NCBI RefSeq assembly: GCF_000411155.1
Contig: NZ_KE150266.1
Coordinates: 434,001 to 498,000 of the forward strand
Source of the DNA: Gleimia europaea ACS-120-V-Col10b
GTDB lineage: Bacteria; Actinomycetota; Actinomycetes; Actinomycetales; Actinomycetaceae
DNA length: 64,000 bases
Reading direction: 5' to 3'
Position 1 is the first letter of the stretch; each line of letters begins with the position of its first letter. Positions 35,479 through 44,687 of this stretch are shown here, piece after piece. The notes under the pieces are model-generated. The model saw nothing but the letters and a program-made list of their open reading frames with translations, did no database searches and was not told the origin of the DNA. Made by a program: the position numbers and the translations under genes.

Positions 35479-37035
35479 GTGGGTAGTGACGCTCAAAGAC
35501 AAGAGCTACATCGGACTATCTGGCGTATTGCTAATGATTTACGCGGGTCTGTAGATGGTTGGGATTTTAAACAGTACGTGCTTGGGATGCTGTTTTACCG
35601 CTTCATTTCCGAACGTTTTGTTCAGCACGTAAACCGGTTGGAGCGTGAAACGGATCCTGATTTTGACTACGTTCATCTTCCCGACGACTTGGCCGAGTAC
35701 GGTCGCGATAGTTCGGTTGCAGAGCTCGGCTTTTTTATTCGCCCGTCCGAGCTTTTTGAGAACGTGCGTAAGAACGCGGCGGCTGACCCGGATTTGAATG
35801 AGCGGCTTGAGCAGGTTTTTCGCAACATTGAAGGATCCGCTGTTGGTTCCCAGTCAGAGGGCGATATTAAAGGCTTGTTTGATGACTTGGATGTGAACAG
35901 CGCGAAGCTCGGCAATACTGTGGCGGCTCGTAATGCGAAGCTGGTGCGGATTTTAAATGAGATTGGAAACTTGCCCCTTGGTGATTTCAGCTCTCACTCG
36001 ATAGACATGTTTGGGGACGCTTACGAGTTCTTGATGACGATGTATGCGTCTTCAGCAGGCAAGTCTGGTGGCGAGTTATTCACCCCGCAAGACGTTTCTG
36101 AACTGCTGGCCCGCCTAACTTTGGTGGGAAAGACCAAAGTGAATGGCGTGTACGATCCGGCGTGTGGTTCTGGTTCGCTTCTGCTTCGGTTTGCCAAGAT
36201 TATCGGGCAAGAAAACATTGATCGAGGCTATTTTGGCCAGGAGATTAACCTGACCACGTACAACCTGGCGCGCATCAATATGTTTTTGCATGGTGTTGGG
36301 TTTGAGGACTTCAGTATTGCTCTGGGCGACACTCTTACTGATCCGAAGCACTGGGATGACGAACCGTTTGAAGCGATCGTGTCGAACCCTCCGTATTCCA
36401 CGAGGTGGGAGGGTAAGAATTCTGCGATTTTGGTAAATGATGAGCGTTTCGCTCCGGCGGGCGTGCTGGCTCCCCCGTCAAAGGCGGACCTCGCATTCAC
36501 GATGCACATTTTGCACTGGCTTGCAGAAGACGGCGTTGCGGCGATCGTTACGTTCCCGGGTGTTTTGTACCGCGGGGGTGCTGAGGGCAAGATCCGTAAA
36601 TACCTGGTGGACAACAACTTTGTTGATGCGATTATTCAGCTGCCGGCGGATTTGTTCTTTGGCACAACGATTTCCACGTGCATCATGGTGTTGAAGAAGT
36701 CTAAGCAGGACCCTTCAATTCTGTTTATTGACGCTTCCGCCGAGTTTGAACGTCGCAGCACTAAGAATCAGCTTTTGGATGAGCATCGCGAGAAGATCCT
36801 GGAGGCGTTCACTGCCCGTAAGAACGTGGATCATTTCGCACGCCTGGTGAAGTATGAGGAGGTTGCAGAGAACGACTACAACCTCTCGGTATCTTCATAT
36901 GTTGAGCCGGAGGACACTCGCGAAGTCATCAACATTGAGGAGCTGAACGCCAACCTGGTAAAGATCGTGGCCCGCCAACAGGAACTACGCGCACAGATCG
37001 ACCAGATCGTAACCGACCTGGAGGCCACCAAATGA
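35479..37035 (+). CDS. hsdM: type I restriction-modification system methyltransferase subunit HsdM
   Basis: A 518-residue N6-adenine methyltransferase. An N-terminal HsdM helical domain (about 5-150) precedes the catalytic domain with DPACGSGS (226-233, SAM site) and NPPY (303-306, target base). The GTG start has GGGAG upstream. It appears intact. Its stop overlaps the hsdS ATG (ATGA), so M and S are translationally coupled. Methylation specificity depends on the S subunit, which is variable here. Confidence 0.95.
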   Translation: MGSDAQRQELHRTIWRIANDLRGSVDGWDFKQYVLGMLFYRFISERFVQHVNRLERETDPDFDYVHLPDDLAEYGRDSSVAELGFFIRPSELFENVRKNAAADPDLNERLEQVFRNIEGSAVGSQSEGDIKGLFDDLDVNSAKLGNTVAARNAKLVRILNEIGNLPLGDFSSHSIDMFGDAYEFLMTMYASSAGKSGGELFTPQDVSELLARLTLVGKTKVNGVYDPACGSGSLLLRFAKIIGQENIDRGYFGQEINLTTYNLARINMFLHGVGFEDFSIALGDTLTDPKHWDDEPFEAIVSNPPYSTRWEGKNSAILVNDERFAPAGVLAPPSKADLAFTMHILHWLAEDGVAAIVTFPGVLYRGGAEGKIRKYLVDNNFVDAIIQLPADLFFGTTISTCIMVLKKSKQDPSILFIDASAEFERRSTKNQLLDEHREKILEAFTARKNVDHFARLVKYEEVAENDYNLSVSSYVEPEDTREVINIEELNANLVKIVARQQELRAQIDQIVTDLEATK

Positions 37036-37784
37036 GCCGCATAGATCAGCTGATTAACGAACTATGCCCAGACGGGGTGGAGTTTGTGCCTGTGGGCGAT
37101 GTGATCGAAAAGGTTAACAACATCAGGTGGTCCAGCACCGATTCTCCAAGGCAATACATAGACCTTAGTTCGGTGGATATTCGCTCCGGCCGTATCACGG
37201 ATACACACGTAGTGGATGCTTCGAATGCACCTTCACGAGCAAGACAACTTGTCAAAGTAAATGATGTCTTGTTCGCTACAACCCGACCAACGCAAATGCG
37301 AGTATGCGAAGTTCCATCCGACTTTGATGATGCCGTTTGTTCCACGGGATACTGCGTTTTGCGCCCTAAATCTACAAGGGTGAGCCCAAGGTGGCTGTTT
37401 CATATTTTGCGAACACAACGCACCTTTCAGTTCCTGAAGGATAATCAGACTGAGGGGAACTACCCCGCTATTTCCGATCGTGCTCTTAAACGTTTCTCCA
37501 TTCCTCTGCCTCCGCTCGATGTACAAATGGAGATTGTTCGTATTCTTGATGCATTTGCAGAGCTGGAAGCGGAGCTGGAAGCGGAGCTGGAAGCGGAGCT
37601 GGAAGCGGAGCTGGAAGCGGAGCTGGAAGCGGAGCTGGAAGCGGAGCTGGAAGCGGAGCTGGAAGCGGAGCTGGAAGCGGAGCTGGAAGCGGAGCTGGAA
37701 GCGGAGCTGGAAGCTAGGAAAAAACAATACGAGTACTACCGCGACCAACTCCTAACCTTCCCTGAGGGGGGGGGTAGAACTTAA
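37032..37784 (+). CDS. hsdS: type I specificity subunit HsdS, first half (ends at G9 tract)
   Basis: As read, this encodes 250 residues: the first target-recognition domain (about 1-165), then the conserved central region with thirteen ELEA tetrapeptides, then RKKQYEYYRDQLLTF and an early stop after the G9 tract. A one-domain S protein like this could still act as a dimer, as known for some truncated HsdS proteins. If the G tract had eight bases, the frame would run on through 37789-38379 and make a two-domain HsdS. So the present state is either phase-off/short-form or a sequencing slip. Confidence 0.9.
   Translation: MSRIDQLINELCPDGVEFVPVGDVIEKVNNIRWSSTDSPRQYIDLSSVDIRSGRITDTHVVDASNAPSRARQLVKVNDVLFATTRPTQMRVCEVPSDFDDAVCSTGYCVLRPKSTRVSPRWLFHILRTQRTFQFLKDNQTEGNYPAISDRALKRFSIPLPPLDVQMEIVRILDAFAELEAELEAELEAELEAELEAELEAELEAELEAELEAELEAELEAELEAELEARKKQYEYYRDQLLTFPEGGGRT
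37560..37715 (+). repeat. 13 x 12-bp tandem repeat (GAGCTGGAAGCG) inside hsdS
   Basis: Twelve perfect copies of GAGCTGGAAGCG and a thirteenth ending in T are read in frame as Glu-Leu-Glu-Ala. Because the unit is 12 bp, copy changes keep the frame but change the length of the helical spacer between the two target-recognition domains. The EcoR124I/R124/3 pair is the classical case, with two or three 12-bp copies; thirteen is very long. Confidence 0.97.
37766..37774 (+). repeat. G9 homopolymer, candidate phase-variation tract in hsdS
   Basis: Nine G residues follow the codon CCTGA. With nine the frame stops at TAA 10 bases later; with ten it stops at TAG; with eight it continues as VELKPLGTCGTFIRGN into the second target-recognition domain. 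This is the design of slipped-strand on/off switches. Confidence 0.9.
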
Positions 37785-37788
37785 ACCC

Positions 37789-38379
37789 TTGGGCACGTGT
37801 GGGACTTTTATCCGTGGAAATGGGTTACAAAAGAAGCACCTCCGCGACCACGGATTCCCAGCTATCCATTATGGTCAAATCCACACTCGATACGGGATTA
37901 CTACACATCAAACTATCTCCTTTGTGGACCCCGAATATGCGGCAAAACTAAGAAAACTACTTCCTGGTGATCTAGCAATAGCAACTACTAGCGAAGACGA
38001 AGAAGCTGTGGCTAAAGCAGTGGCGTGGGAAGGCACGACGGATGTAGCTGTGGGTGGAGATCTATACATTTACCGTCATCACTTTGACCCAACATATATA
38101 TCTCTCTTTTTCGAATCCGAACACTTCCAACAGCAGAAAATGCGCTTTATCACCGGTACCAAAGTTAAACGAATCTCTGATAAAGCACTTCAAAAGATAA
38201 TGGTTCCAGTACCACCCAAAGAGGAGCAAACAGAAATTGCGCGGAAGCTCATAAATTTCGATGCCCTTGTTAATGATATTTCTTCTGGTTTGCCGGCTGA
38301 GATTGAGGCTCGGCGTAAGCAGTATGAGTACTATCGAGATAAGTTGGAGCGTGTCAAGTTGTTTGTGTGTGGGGCTTGA
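37789..38379 (+). CDS. hsdS: HsdS second half (second target-recognition domain), out of frame and IS-altered at its end
   Basis: This 196-residue frame carries the second target-recognition domain (about 1-165) and the C-terminal conserved repeat EIEARRKQYEYYRDKL, which mirrors the central RKKQYEYYRDQL. It is +1 to the first half and has no own ribosome site. Its last ten codons (ERVKLFVCGA) come from the inserted IS. The native ending LLTFKEKAS survives beyond the IS at 39793-39819. Confidence 0.88.
   Translation: MGTCGTFIRGNGLQKKHLRDHGFPAIHYGQIHTRYGITTHQTISFVDPEYAAKLRKLLPGDLAIATTSEDEEAVAKAVAWEGTTDVAVGGDLYIYRHHFDPTYISLFFESEHFQQQKMRFITGTKVKRISDKALQKIMVPVPPKEEQTEIARKLINFDALVNDISSGLPAEIEARRKQYEYYRDKLERVKLFVCGA
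38339..38346 (+). repeat. 8-bp target-site duplication, left copy
   Basis: ATAAGTTG directly left of the IS256-family element; the identical copy is at 39785-39792. Confidence 0.93.
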
Positions 38380-39784
38380 TTTCTTAGAGGTATTGGTCGA
38401 AGCGGTCGGGGTAGGCCACGGCCATTTGGTTGATGGCTTGTTTCCACCCTGAAACCTTTCCGCCTTCAACGAGCCGGCTAGCTGAAGCGGCGGCTCGTTT
38501 ACCTTCTTTAGCGCGTTTAGCTGCGCGTTTGTCTTCAATATTGCATATCATCAACCACAGAGTCTTCAACGCGGACTCATCATTGGTGAACTGCACCCGG
38601 TTACGAGTGGCTTTACGCAGCTCATTGTTAAACGACTCAATCGAATTCGTCGTGTAGATGACCTTGCGGGCTGCCGGCGGAAACTGCAAGAACGGCACGA
38701 ACCGCTCCCATGCGTCTTGCCAGACCTTCACAGACCTGGGGTATTTCTCGCCAAACTCAGAGGATGCGAACTCAGCCAGTGCCGCTGCAGCAGTGGATTC
38801 ATCAGGGGCGGTATAGACCTTCTTCAATGCTGCCGACACGGTCTTGCGGTCGCCGTAGGCCACCCACCGGTTGGCAGCACGAATCAGGTGCACGATACAG
38901 GTCTGCACCATCGAACCTGGCCAGGTTGCCTCCACTGCCTCAGGCAAGCCTTTGAGCCCGTCACAGCAGACAATGAAGACGTCTTTGACCCCGCGATTCG
39001 ACAGGTTGGAGCACACCTGCGCCCAAAAGGATGCTCTTTCTTCCTTGGCGATCCAGAGTCCTAGGATGTGTTTGATTCCGTCGATGTCCACGCCGATGGC
39101 CATATAGGCGCTCTTGTTGACTACGCGTCCACCGTCACGGACTTTGATGCGCAATGCGTCAAGGAAGATGACGGGGTAGAACTCGTCGAGCTGGCGGTTT
39201 TGCCACACCAGTACCTCATCAAGGACTGCGTCAGTGACAGCGGAAATCGTCTCATGGGAGATATCCACCCGCATGGCGGTGGCCATATGGTGCTGAATAT
39301 CGCGCACGGTCATGCCGCCGGCATACAAGCTCACGATCATGTCATCGACGTCAGTCAAGCGCCTGGAGCCTTTGGGAACCATGGTGGGAAGAAACGTCCC
39401 AGCCCTGTCTCTGGGAACGTCTACGGTAACCGGCCCGTAATTGGAATCAACCGTCTTCGGGTAGGTGCCATTGCGGTGATTATCAGTCCCAGCTGCCGCT
39501 TTAGCGTCCCGATCACCGGATTGATAGCCGAGGTGGGCATCCATCTCAGCATTCAAACCTCGGGTAATCGAGGCTTGCAACATGCCGCGCACCAGGTCAT
39601 TGGCATCCGTGGTGGAAGTGCCCAATTCGTCGATCAGCTTAGCGATTTCAGGGTTAGCAAGAAGCTTCTCCTCAATCGCGTCAATCTTGGCCTTATCAGC
39701 CGGGTCTCGTCTTGCCACAGTAGTCATTCTGGCTTATCTCCTTATGCGGGATGGATTCCCACACACAAACCATCAAACACTCTC
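38347..39784 (-). mobile_element. IS256-family insertion sequence, 1438 bp, inserted in the 3' end of hsdS
   Basis: The ends are imperfect inverted repeats: 38347-38373 (GAGCGTGTC...) and the complement of 39758-39784 (GAGAGTGTT...) agree at 21 of 27 bases, including the inner run TTTGTGTGTGGG. A perfect 8-bp duplication ATAAGTTG flanks it, as IS256 members make. It holds one transposase gene on the minus strand. The intact structure suggests recent insertion. Confidence 0.93.
38384..39727 (-). CDS. IS256 family (mutator-type) transposase
   Basis: A 447-residue DDE transposase with the family features: VIFLDALRIKVRDGGRVVNKSAY (first Asp), VCCDGLKGLPEAVEATWPGSMVQTCIVHLIR (second Asp and the C/D-2-H region) and TTNSIESFNNELRKATRNR with the catalytic Glu. 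Length and reading frame look complete, so the element may be active. It is read against the hsd operon. Confidence 0.95.
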   Translation of the reverse strand: MTTVARRDPADKAKIDAIEEKLLANPEIAKLIDELGTSTTDANDLVRGMLQASITRGLNAEMDAHLGYQSGDRDAKAAAGTDNHRNGTYPKTVDSNYGPVTVDVPRDRAGTFLPTMVPKGSRRLTDVDDMIVSLYAGGMTVRDIQHHMATAMRVDISHETISAVTDAVLDEVLVWQNRQLDEFYPVIFLDALRIKVRDGGRVVNKSAYMAIGVDIDGIKHILGLWIAKEERASFWAQVCSNLSNRGVKDVFIVCCDGLKGLPEAVEATWPGSMVQTCIVHLIRAANRWVAYGDRKTVSAALKKVYTAPDESTAAAALAEFASSEFGEKYPRSVKVWQDAWERFVPFLQFPPAARKVIYTTNSIESFNNELRKATRNRVQFTNDESALKTLWLMICNIEDKRAAKRAKEGKRAAASASRLVEGGKVSGWKQAINQMAVAYPDRFDQYL

Positions 39785-39792
39785 ATAAGTTG
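39785..39792 (+). repeat. 8-bp target-site duplication, right copy
   Basis: ATAAGTTG immediately right of the IS; identical to 38339-38346. Joining the two flanks restores the hsdS reading frame into CTGACGTTCAAAG and its TAA at 39817. Confidence 0.93.
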
Positions 39793-39821
39793 CTGACGTT
39801 CAAAGAGAAAGCTTCCTAACT

Positions 39822-42800
39822 GTGGAAACGCGCAAGTTTGACCCCGTAGCCCTTTCACCCCAATCAACCGTCGTAGCCGAGTACGTGCCTGACAACAACG
39901 ATGCCAGTGGCTACCAGTCCGAAGCTCAACTAGAAGCCGAATTCATCCGCCAGTTACAAGCACAAGGTTACGAATACGCTGATATTCGAGACGAACAACA
40001 CCTCGAAACTAACCTGCGCGCCCAACTCTCAAAACTCAACAACGTCAAGTTCACCGACGCCGAGTGGAACCGCTTCTACAAAACCAACATCGCCAACTCC
40101 AGCGACACTGTAGAAGACAAAACCACACGTATCCAAGAAGACCACATCCAACTACTCGAACGCGAAGACGGCACCACCAAAAACATTCGCCTGATCGACA
40201 AAGACAACATTCACAACAACCACCTCCAAGTCATCAACCAATACGCCGTAGACAAGGCAGACGGAGCGAAACACTCCAACAGGTACGACGTCACCATCCT
40301 CGTCAACGGACTCCCCCTAGCACACATCGAACTCAAACGACGCGGCGTACCCCTACGCGAAGCCTTCAACCAAATCAACCGCTACCGCGACGAAAGCTTC
40401 AGCACCGGTGCTGCCCTATTCGACTACGCCCAAATCTTCGTTATCTCCAACGGCACCAGCACCAAGTACTACTCCAACACCACGCGCCTAGCCCACATCA
40501 ACGAAACCAACAAAAAAGACAAAAAATCATTCGTCTTCACCTCATACTGGGCCGACGCGCAAAACCAGCCCATCGAAGACCTCATCGCGTTCGCAAAAAC
40601 ATTCTTCGCCAAACGCACCATCCTCAACATCCTCACCAAATACTGCGTCTATACCGAAAACCGCCAACTGCTAGTAATGCGGCCGTATCAAATCGTGGCT
40701 ACGGAGAGAATCCTCACCCGCATACTCACCTCCACCAATGCGGGCACACTCGGCACCACAGCAGCCGGAGGCTACATTTGGCACACCACCGGATCGGGCA
40801 AAACCCTCACCTCATTCAAAACCGCCCAACTAGCCACCAAAGTTGAAGGCGTTGAAAAAGTACTGTTCGTAGTAGACCGCAAAGACCTCGACTACCAGAC
40901 CAAACTCGAATACGACCGCTTCCAAAAAGGCGCAGCCAACGGCAACACGTCAACCGCACAACTCAAACGACAACTTGAAAGCGCTGATCCAGCCAAAAAA
41001 AATCATCGTCACCACCATTCAAAAACTTGCAACATTCATCAAAGCCAACCAGGGCCACACCATATACAACGGGCACGTAGTCCTCATCTTTGACGAATGC
41101 CACCGCTCCCAATTTGGTGACATGCACGTAGCCATCAAACGAGCCTTCAAGAAATACAACCTCTTCGGGTTCACCGGAACGCCCATCTTCGCGGAGAACG
41201 CGGGCTCTGGAAAACACGTAAACCTCAAAACCACGGCGCAAGCATTCGGCGAAAAACTCCACACCTACACGATCGTGGACGCCATCACCGACAAAAACGT
41301 ACTGCCCTTCCGCATCGACTACATCAACACCATCGAGGAAGGTAGCTTCAAAGACAAAGACGTGCGCGCCATCGACGTGGAAAGCGCCATGATGCACCCC
41401 GAACGCATCCGGCAGGTAGCGCAATACATCCTGGGCCACTTCGACCAGAAAACGAAACGAAACTCCGTTTACATGGTGGGTGGCAAACGCAAACAAGGAT
41501 TCAACGCCCTCTTTGCCACTTCCTCTATCGAAGCAGCCCGCGCCTACTACGGCATGTTCAGCAAACTACAGCTGAACGTGCCCGAGGCGAAAAAGCTCAA
41601 GATCGGCATGATTTACTCCTACGGAGCTAACGACCAGCCAGAAGACGGGATCATCGAAGATGAAAGCTTCGATGCCGAAAAACTATCCGAATCAGACCGC
41701 GGATACCTTGAGGACGTAATCAACGACTACAACGACATGTTCTCAACCAACTTCGACACCTCCGGATCCAGCTTCCAGGACTACTACGAACACTTATCGA
41801 AACAGCTCAAAGACCGCGAGCTCGACCTCGTGATCGTGGTCAACATGTTCCTAACCGGCTTTGACGCGCCCACTCTAAACACGCTGTTCGTGGACAAGAA
41901 TCTGCGCTCACACGGCCTCATCCAGGCCTACTCGCGTACAAACCGCATCCTCAACACCGTTAAAACATACGGAAACATCGTTTCGTTTAGAAACCTTGAG
42001 CAGCAAACGCAAGACGCCATCGCACTTTTTGGCAACAAAGACGCATCCGGCATCGTCATGCTGCGTCCCTACCAGGAATATCTGGCCGAATACAAGGCCA
42101 AGCTAGACGAGCTGCGCAAGGTTTACGCCGACCCCACAAGCCCCATACCCGCAAGTGAGACCGCGCAAAAAGAATTCATCAACATATTCGGCGCGGTACT
42201 ACGCCTGCAAAACATACTCTCCTCATTCGACGACTTTGAAAGCGGCAACCAGTTCAGCGAGCGCGAGCTCCAAGACTACAAGTCACGCTACATGGACCTA
42301 TACGACCAGTGGAAACCACGCGCAGAAAGCGACCGAGAAGACATTCGCCAAGACGTGCTGTTTGAAATCGAACTCGTCAAACAAGTTGAGATCAACGTGG
42401 ACTACATCCTCATGCTCGTTGAACAACGCCATGAAGCCGGCACAGACAGCGAAGACAAAGAGATTCGCGCGAAGATTGACAGAGCGCTTTCCTCATCGCC
42501 CTCGCTACGTCCAAAGCGTAGGCTCATTGAAGAGTTCGTAGACAACGTCTCTATCAACACCAGCGTGCAAGATGAATGGCGCGAATACGTAAACGGCAAG
42601 CGTGAAGAAGAACTCGCAGCAATCATCAACGAGGAGCGGCTCAACCGGGACAAGGCCGAACAGCTTGTCGCAAACGCGCTACGCTCGGGTCACGTGCCCA
42701 CCGCAGGGCAATCCGTGGCAAGTGTTCTACCACCCATCTCCCGCTTCCGCCCCGACAACGCGCGCGGAGAAACCATGCAACGGGTCTACACCAAACTGCA

Positions 42801-42852
42801 AGAGTTTGTGGACCGCTTCCGCCCGCTCCTACGCAACGACTTTGAGGACTGA
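39822..42852 (+). pseudogene. hsdR: type I restriction subunit HsdR, frame broken at an A8 tract
   Basis: The first frame (39822-41093) holds the N-terminal nuclease domain (D...HIELKRRG, a PD-(D/E)xK pattern) and the helicase Walker A region WHTTGSGKTLTSF. The second frame (from about 40975 to 42852) holds motif II FDECHRSQFG, motif III FTGTPI, the later motif LTGFDAPTLNTL and SRTNRI, and a C-terminal helical part. They join exactly at AAAAAAAA (40995-41002); with seven A the text reads ADPAKKIIVTTIQK without a break and gives about 1009 residues, the normal HsdR size. Neither half alone has all ATP-translocase motifs, so restriction is off unless slippage corrects it. The GTG start lies two bases after the native hsdS stop. 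Confidence 0.9.
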
Positions 42853-42858
42853 GAGAAC

Positions 42859-42890
42859 GGTGTGGCCGCTGTAAATCCAGCGGCCACACC
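42859..42890. terminator. hairpin after hsdR
   Basis: GGTGTGGCCGCTG-TAAATC-CAGCGGCCACACC is a perfect 13-bp stem between convergent hsdR and the kinase gene; no T-run follows. Confidence 0.7.
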
Positions 42891-42921
42891 CTCAACGTCC
42901 ATCGCCCTATAGAGCGATGAT

Positions 42922-44604
42922 CTACTTCTCCAAGTAGTCGGTGATTACCTCGAAGATCATTGCCAGAGAGGTTGCGCCCGCATCTGGCGTTCCGAGGCTC
43001 TTCTCCCCCAGCGGGCGAGCCCTACCAACCTTCGCCACCAAATCCTTAGTGGACTCAGCGCCCTTACGAGCAGCGTCCGTAGCTGCACGCCAGTCGCCCT
43101 GCTCCTGCAAAGCCCGAACGGCAGGAACAAATGCGTCGACCATAGTCTTGTCGCCCACGTGAGCGCCACCCAAACGAGTCACCGCTTCAAGACCCGCAGC
43201 CGCCGCTTCAGCCAAGTTCGCATCCCCAGCCTCATCACCAAGCACGCGGCCAAAAGCCGTCAACAGCGCACCCCACAGGGCACCCGACGTGCCGCCCGCA
43301 GAAGCGGACCAAGAATCACCCGCACCCGCAAGCACAGTGGCCGCGCCACCGCCCTCACCAGCCAAACGGCGAGCCGTCTCCACAGCCGCCTTCGACCCGC
43401 GAGCCATACCAATACCGTGGTCACCATCGCCCGCAACCGCGTCAATCTTGCCCAGCTCCGGCTCCTTCTCATGAAGCAAATCAGCGATCCGCTCCAAAAC
43501 GCTCACAACCTCACCAGCCAGCTTCTGCGACGCCTCACTACCAGGCTGCTCAACGCGAACCTCCTCTGCGGTCACATTCAGCTGGCGGTCATCGACTTCT
43601 GCCGGAGCCATATTGCCCACTCGGAAAGCAGGCGTATCCGCCGGCGCCTGCCAGAACTTGAGCAGTTCATCATCAACCCACACCAGCGTGAGCGACACGC
43701 CAGCCATATCGAGGGAAGTCACGAACTCGCCAACTTCCTTACCAACCAACTCAAGACCAGCCGCACGAAGACGCTTGGCAATGTCCCTCCACAGGACGAA
43801 CATCTCCTCATACTTCGTATCGCCCAGGCCATTCACAATCGCCACAACGCGATTATCCGAACCCTCCGGACGCTCATCAATCAGGCCATCAACGAGCAGT
43901 TGCGCAATCTCATCCGACGTGCCGATCTCGTCCTCACGCACACCCGGCTCGCCATGAATACCCATGCCAACGCCCATACGGCCCGGCTCCAAGTGGAACA
44001 ACGGCTCCTTCGCGCCCGGCAACGTACAGCCACTAAACGCCACGCCAAACGAACGAGTCCGATCATTCGCCTTATCAAAAACGCGCACCACCTCATCAAT
44101 ATCCAGGCCGGCCTCAGCCGCTGCGCCCGCGATCTTGAACGTAGGAAGGTCACCCGCAATGCCGCGACGCTTCAAATGATCCTCTTCACTAGCCGAGGCC
44201 ACGTCATCTGTAACTACCAGCGTGCGAGCATCAATGCCCTCACTACGTAAACGCTCAACTGCCTGGCCGAAATGCAAGACGTCACCCGCATAGTTACCAA
44301 ACCCAATCAGCACACCGCCACCACGCTCAGCTGCCTTCGCCACCGAATACGCCTGGGCGCCCGAAGGGGACGAGAAAATATTGCCAGCCACAGCACCATC
44401 AGCCATGCCCGGGCCAACCCAACCAGCAAACGCCGGATAGTGGCCGCTACCTCCACCAACTATGATGGCAACCTTGCCTTCCGGGGTTTTAGTACTGCGC
44501 ACCACGCCACCATAAACAGGCTTCACCCAGTTGCTGAACGCATCAGCAAAGCCCTCAATAGATTCCGCTGGAAACTCTTCAGGGTTGTTAACTAGACGTG
44601 TCAT
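42922..44604 (-). CDS. ATP-dependent dihydroxyacetone/erythrulose-type kinase (DhaK-DhaL fusion)
   Basis: A 560-residue fused kinase. The DhaK part (about 1-330) has GGGSGHYPAFAGWVG and the substrate-binding His217 in GIHGEPG. The DhaL part (about 360-560) has DAVAGDGDHGIGMARG, whose Asp residues bind Mg-ATP, and SWSASAGGTSGALWG. It phosphorylates a ketose such as dihydroxyacetone or an erythrulose. The facing dehydrogenase gene suggests a two-step polyol route (polyol to ketose to ketose phosphate); the exact sugar is unknown. Confidence 0.88.
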   Translation of the reverse strand: MTRLVNNPEEFPAESIEGFADAFSNWVKPVYGGVVRSTKTPEGKVAIIVGGGSGHYPAFAGWVGPGMADGAVAGNIFSSPSGAQAYSVAKAAERGGGVLIGFGNYAGDVLHFGQAVERLRSEGIDARTLVVTDDVASASEEDHLKRRGIAGDLPTFKIAGAAAEAGLDIDEVVRVFDKANDRTRSFGVAFSGCTLPGAKEPLFHLEPGRMGVGMGIHGEPGVREDEIGTSDEIAQLLVDGLIDERPEGSDNRVVAIVNGLGDTKYEEMFVLWRDIAKRLRAAGLELVGKEVGEFVTSLDMAGVSLTLVWVDDELLKFWQAPADTPAFRVGNMAPAEVDDRQLNVTAEEVRVEQPGSEASQKLAGEVVSVLERIADLLHEKEPELGKIDAVAGDGDHGIGMARGSKAAVETARRLAGEGGGAATVLAGAGDSWSASAGGTSGALWGALLTAFGRVLGDEAGDANLAEAAAAGLEAVTRLGGAHVGDKTMVDAFVPAVRALQEQGDWRAATDAARKGAESTKDLVAKVGRARPLGEKSLGTPDAGATSLAMIFEVITDYLEK

Positions 44605-44643
44605 CTGTATTCCTCCTCGAATGACTACTGACGCCCCTTATAC

Positions 44644-44670
44644 TAAACTGTGTTGTAAGTAACACGCCAG
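44644..44670. promoter_or_regulatory. divergent promoter region with small inverted repeat
   Basis: TGTGTTGTAAGTAACACG between the kinase and dehydrogenase genes contains a GTGTT/AACAC inverted repeat with a 6-base spacer, a plausible operator for both. Confidence 0.35.
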
Positions 44671-44687
44671 ACGTTAGGAAAAGATCA

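Noticed and set aside
37560..37715. Possible CRISPR array
   Set aside because: The 12-bp units are contiguous with no spacers and are read in frame in hsdS.
39068..39796. 242-codon plus-strand open frame across the IS element
   Set aside because: It is the antisense of the IS256 transposase gene, has no ribosome site and no family features.
35479..42852. A wider defence island or prophage around the hsd operon
   Set aside because: Neighbours are metabolic genes; no integrase, phage or additional defence genes are visible apart from the single IS.
43159..44250. 363-codon plus-strand open frame
   Set aside because: Antisense to the well-supported DhaK-DhaL kinase; composition is that of a reversed high-GC gene.
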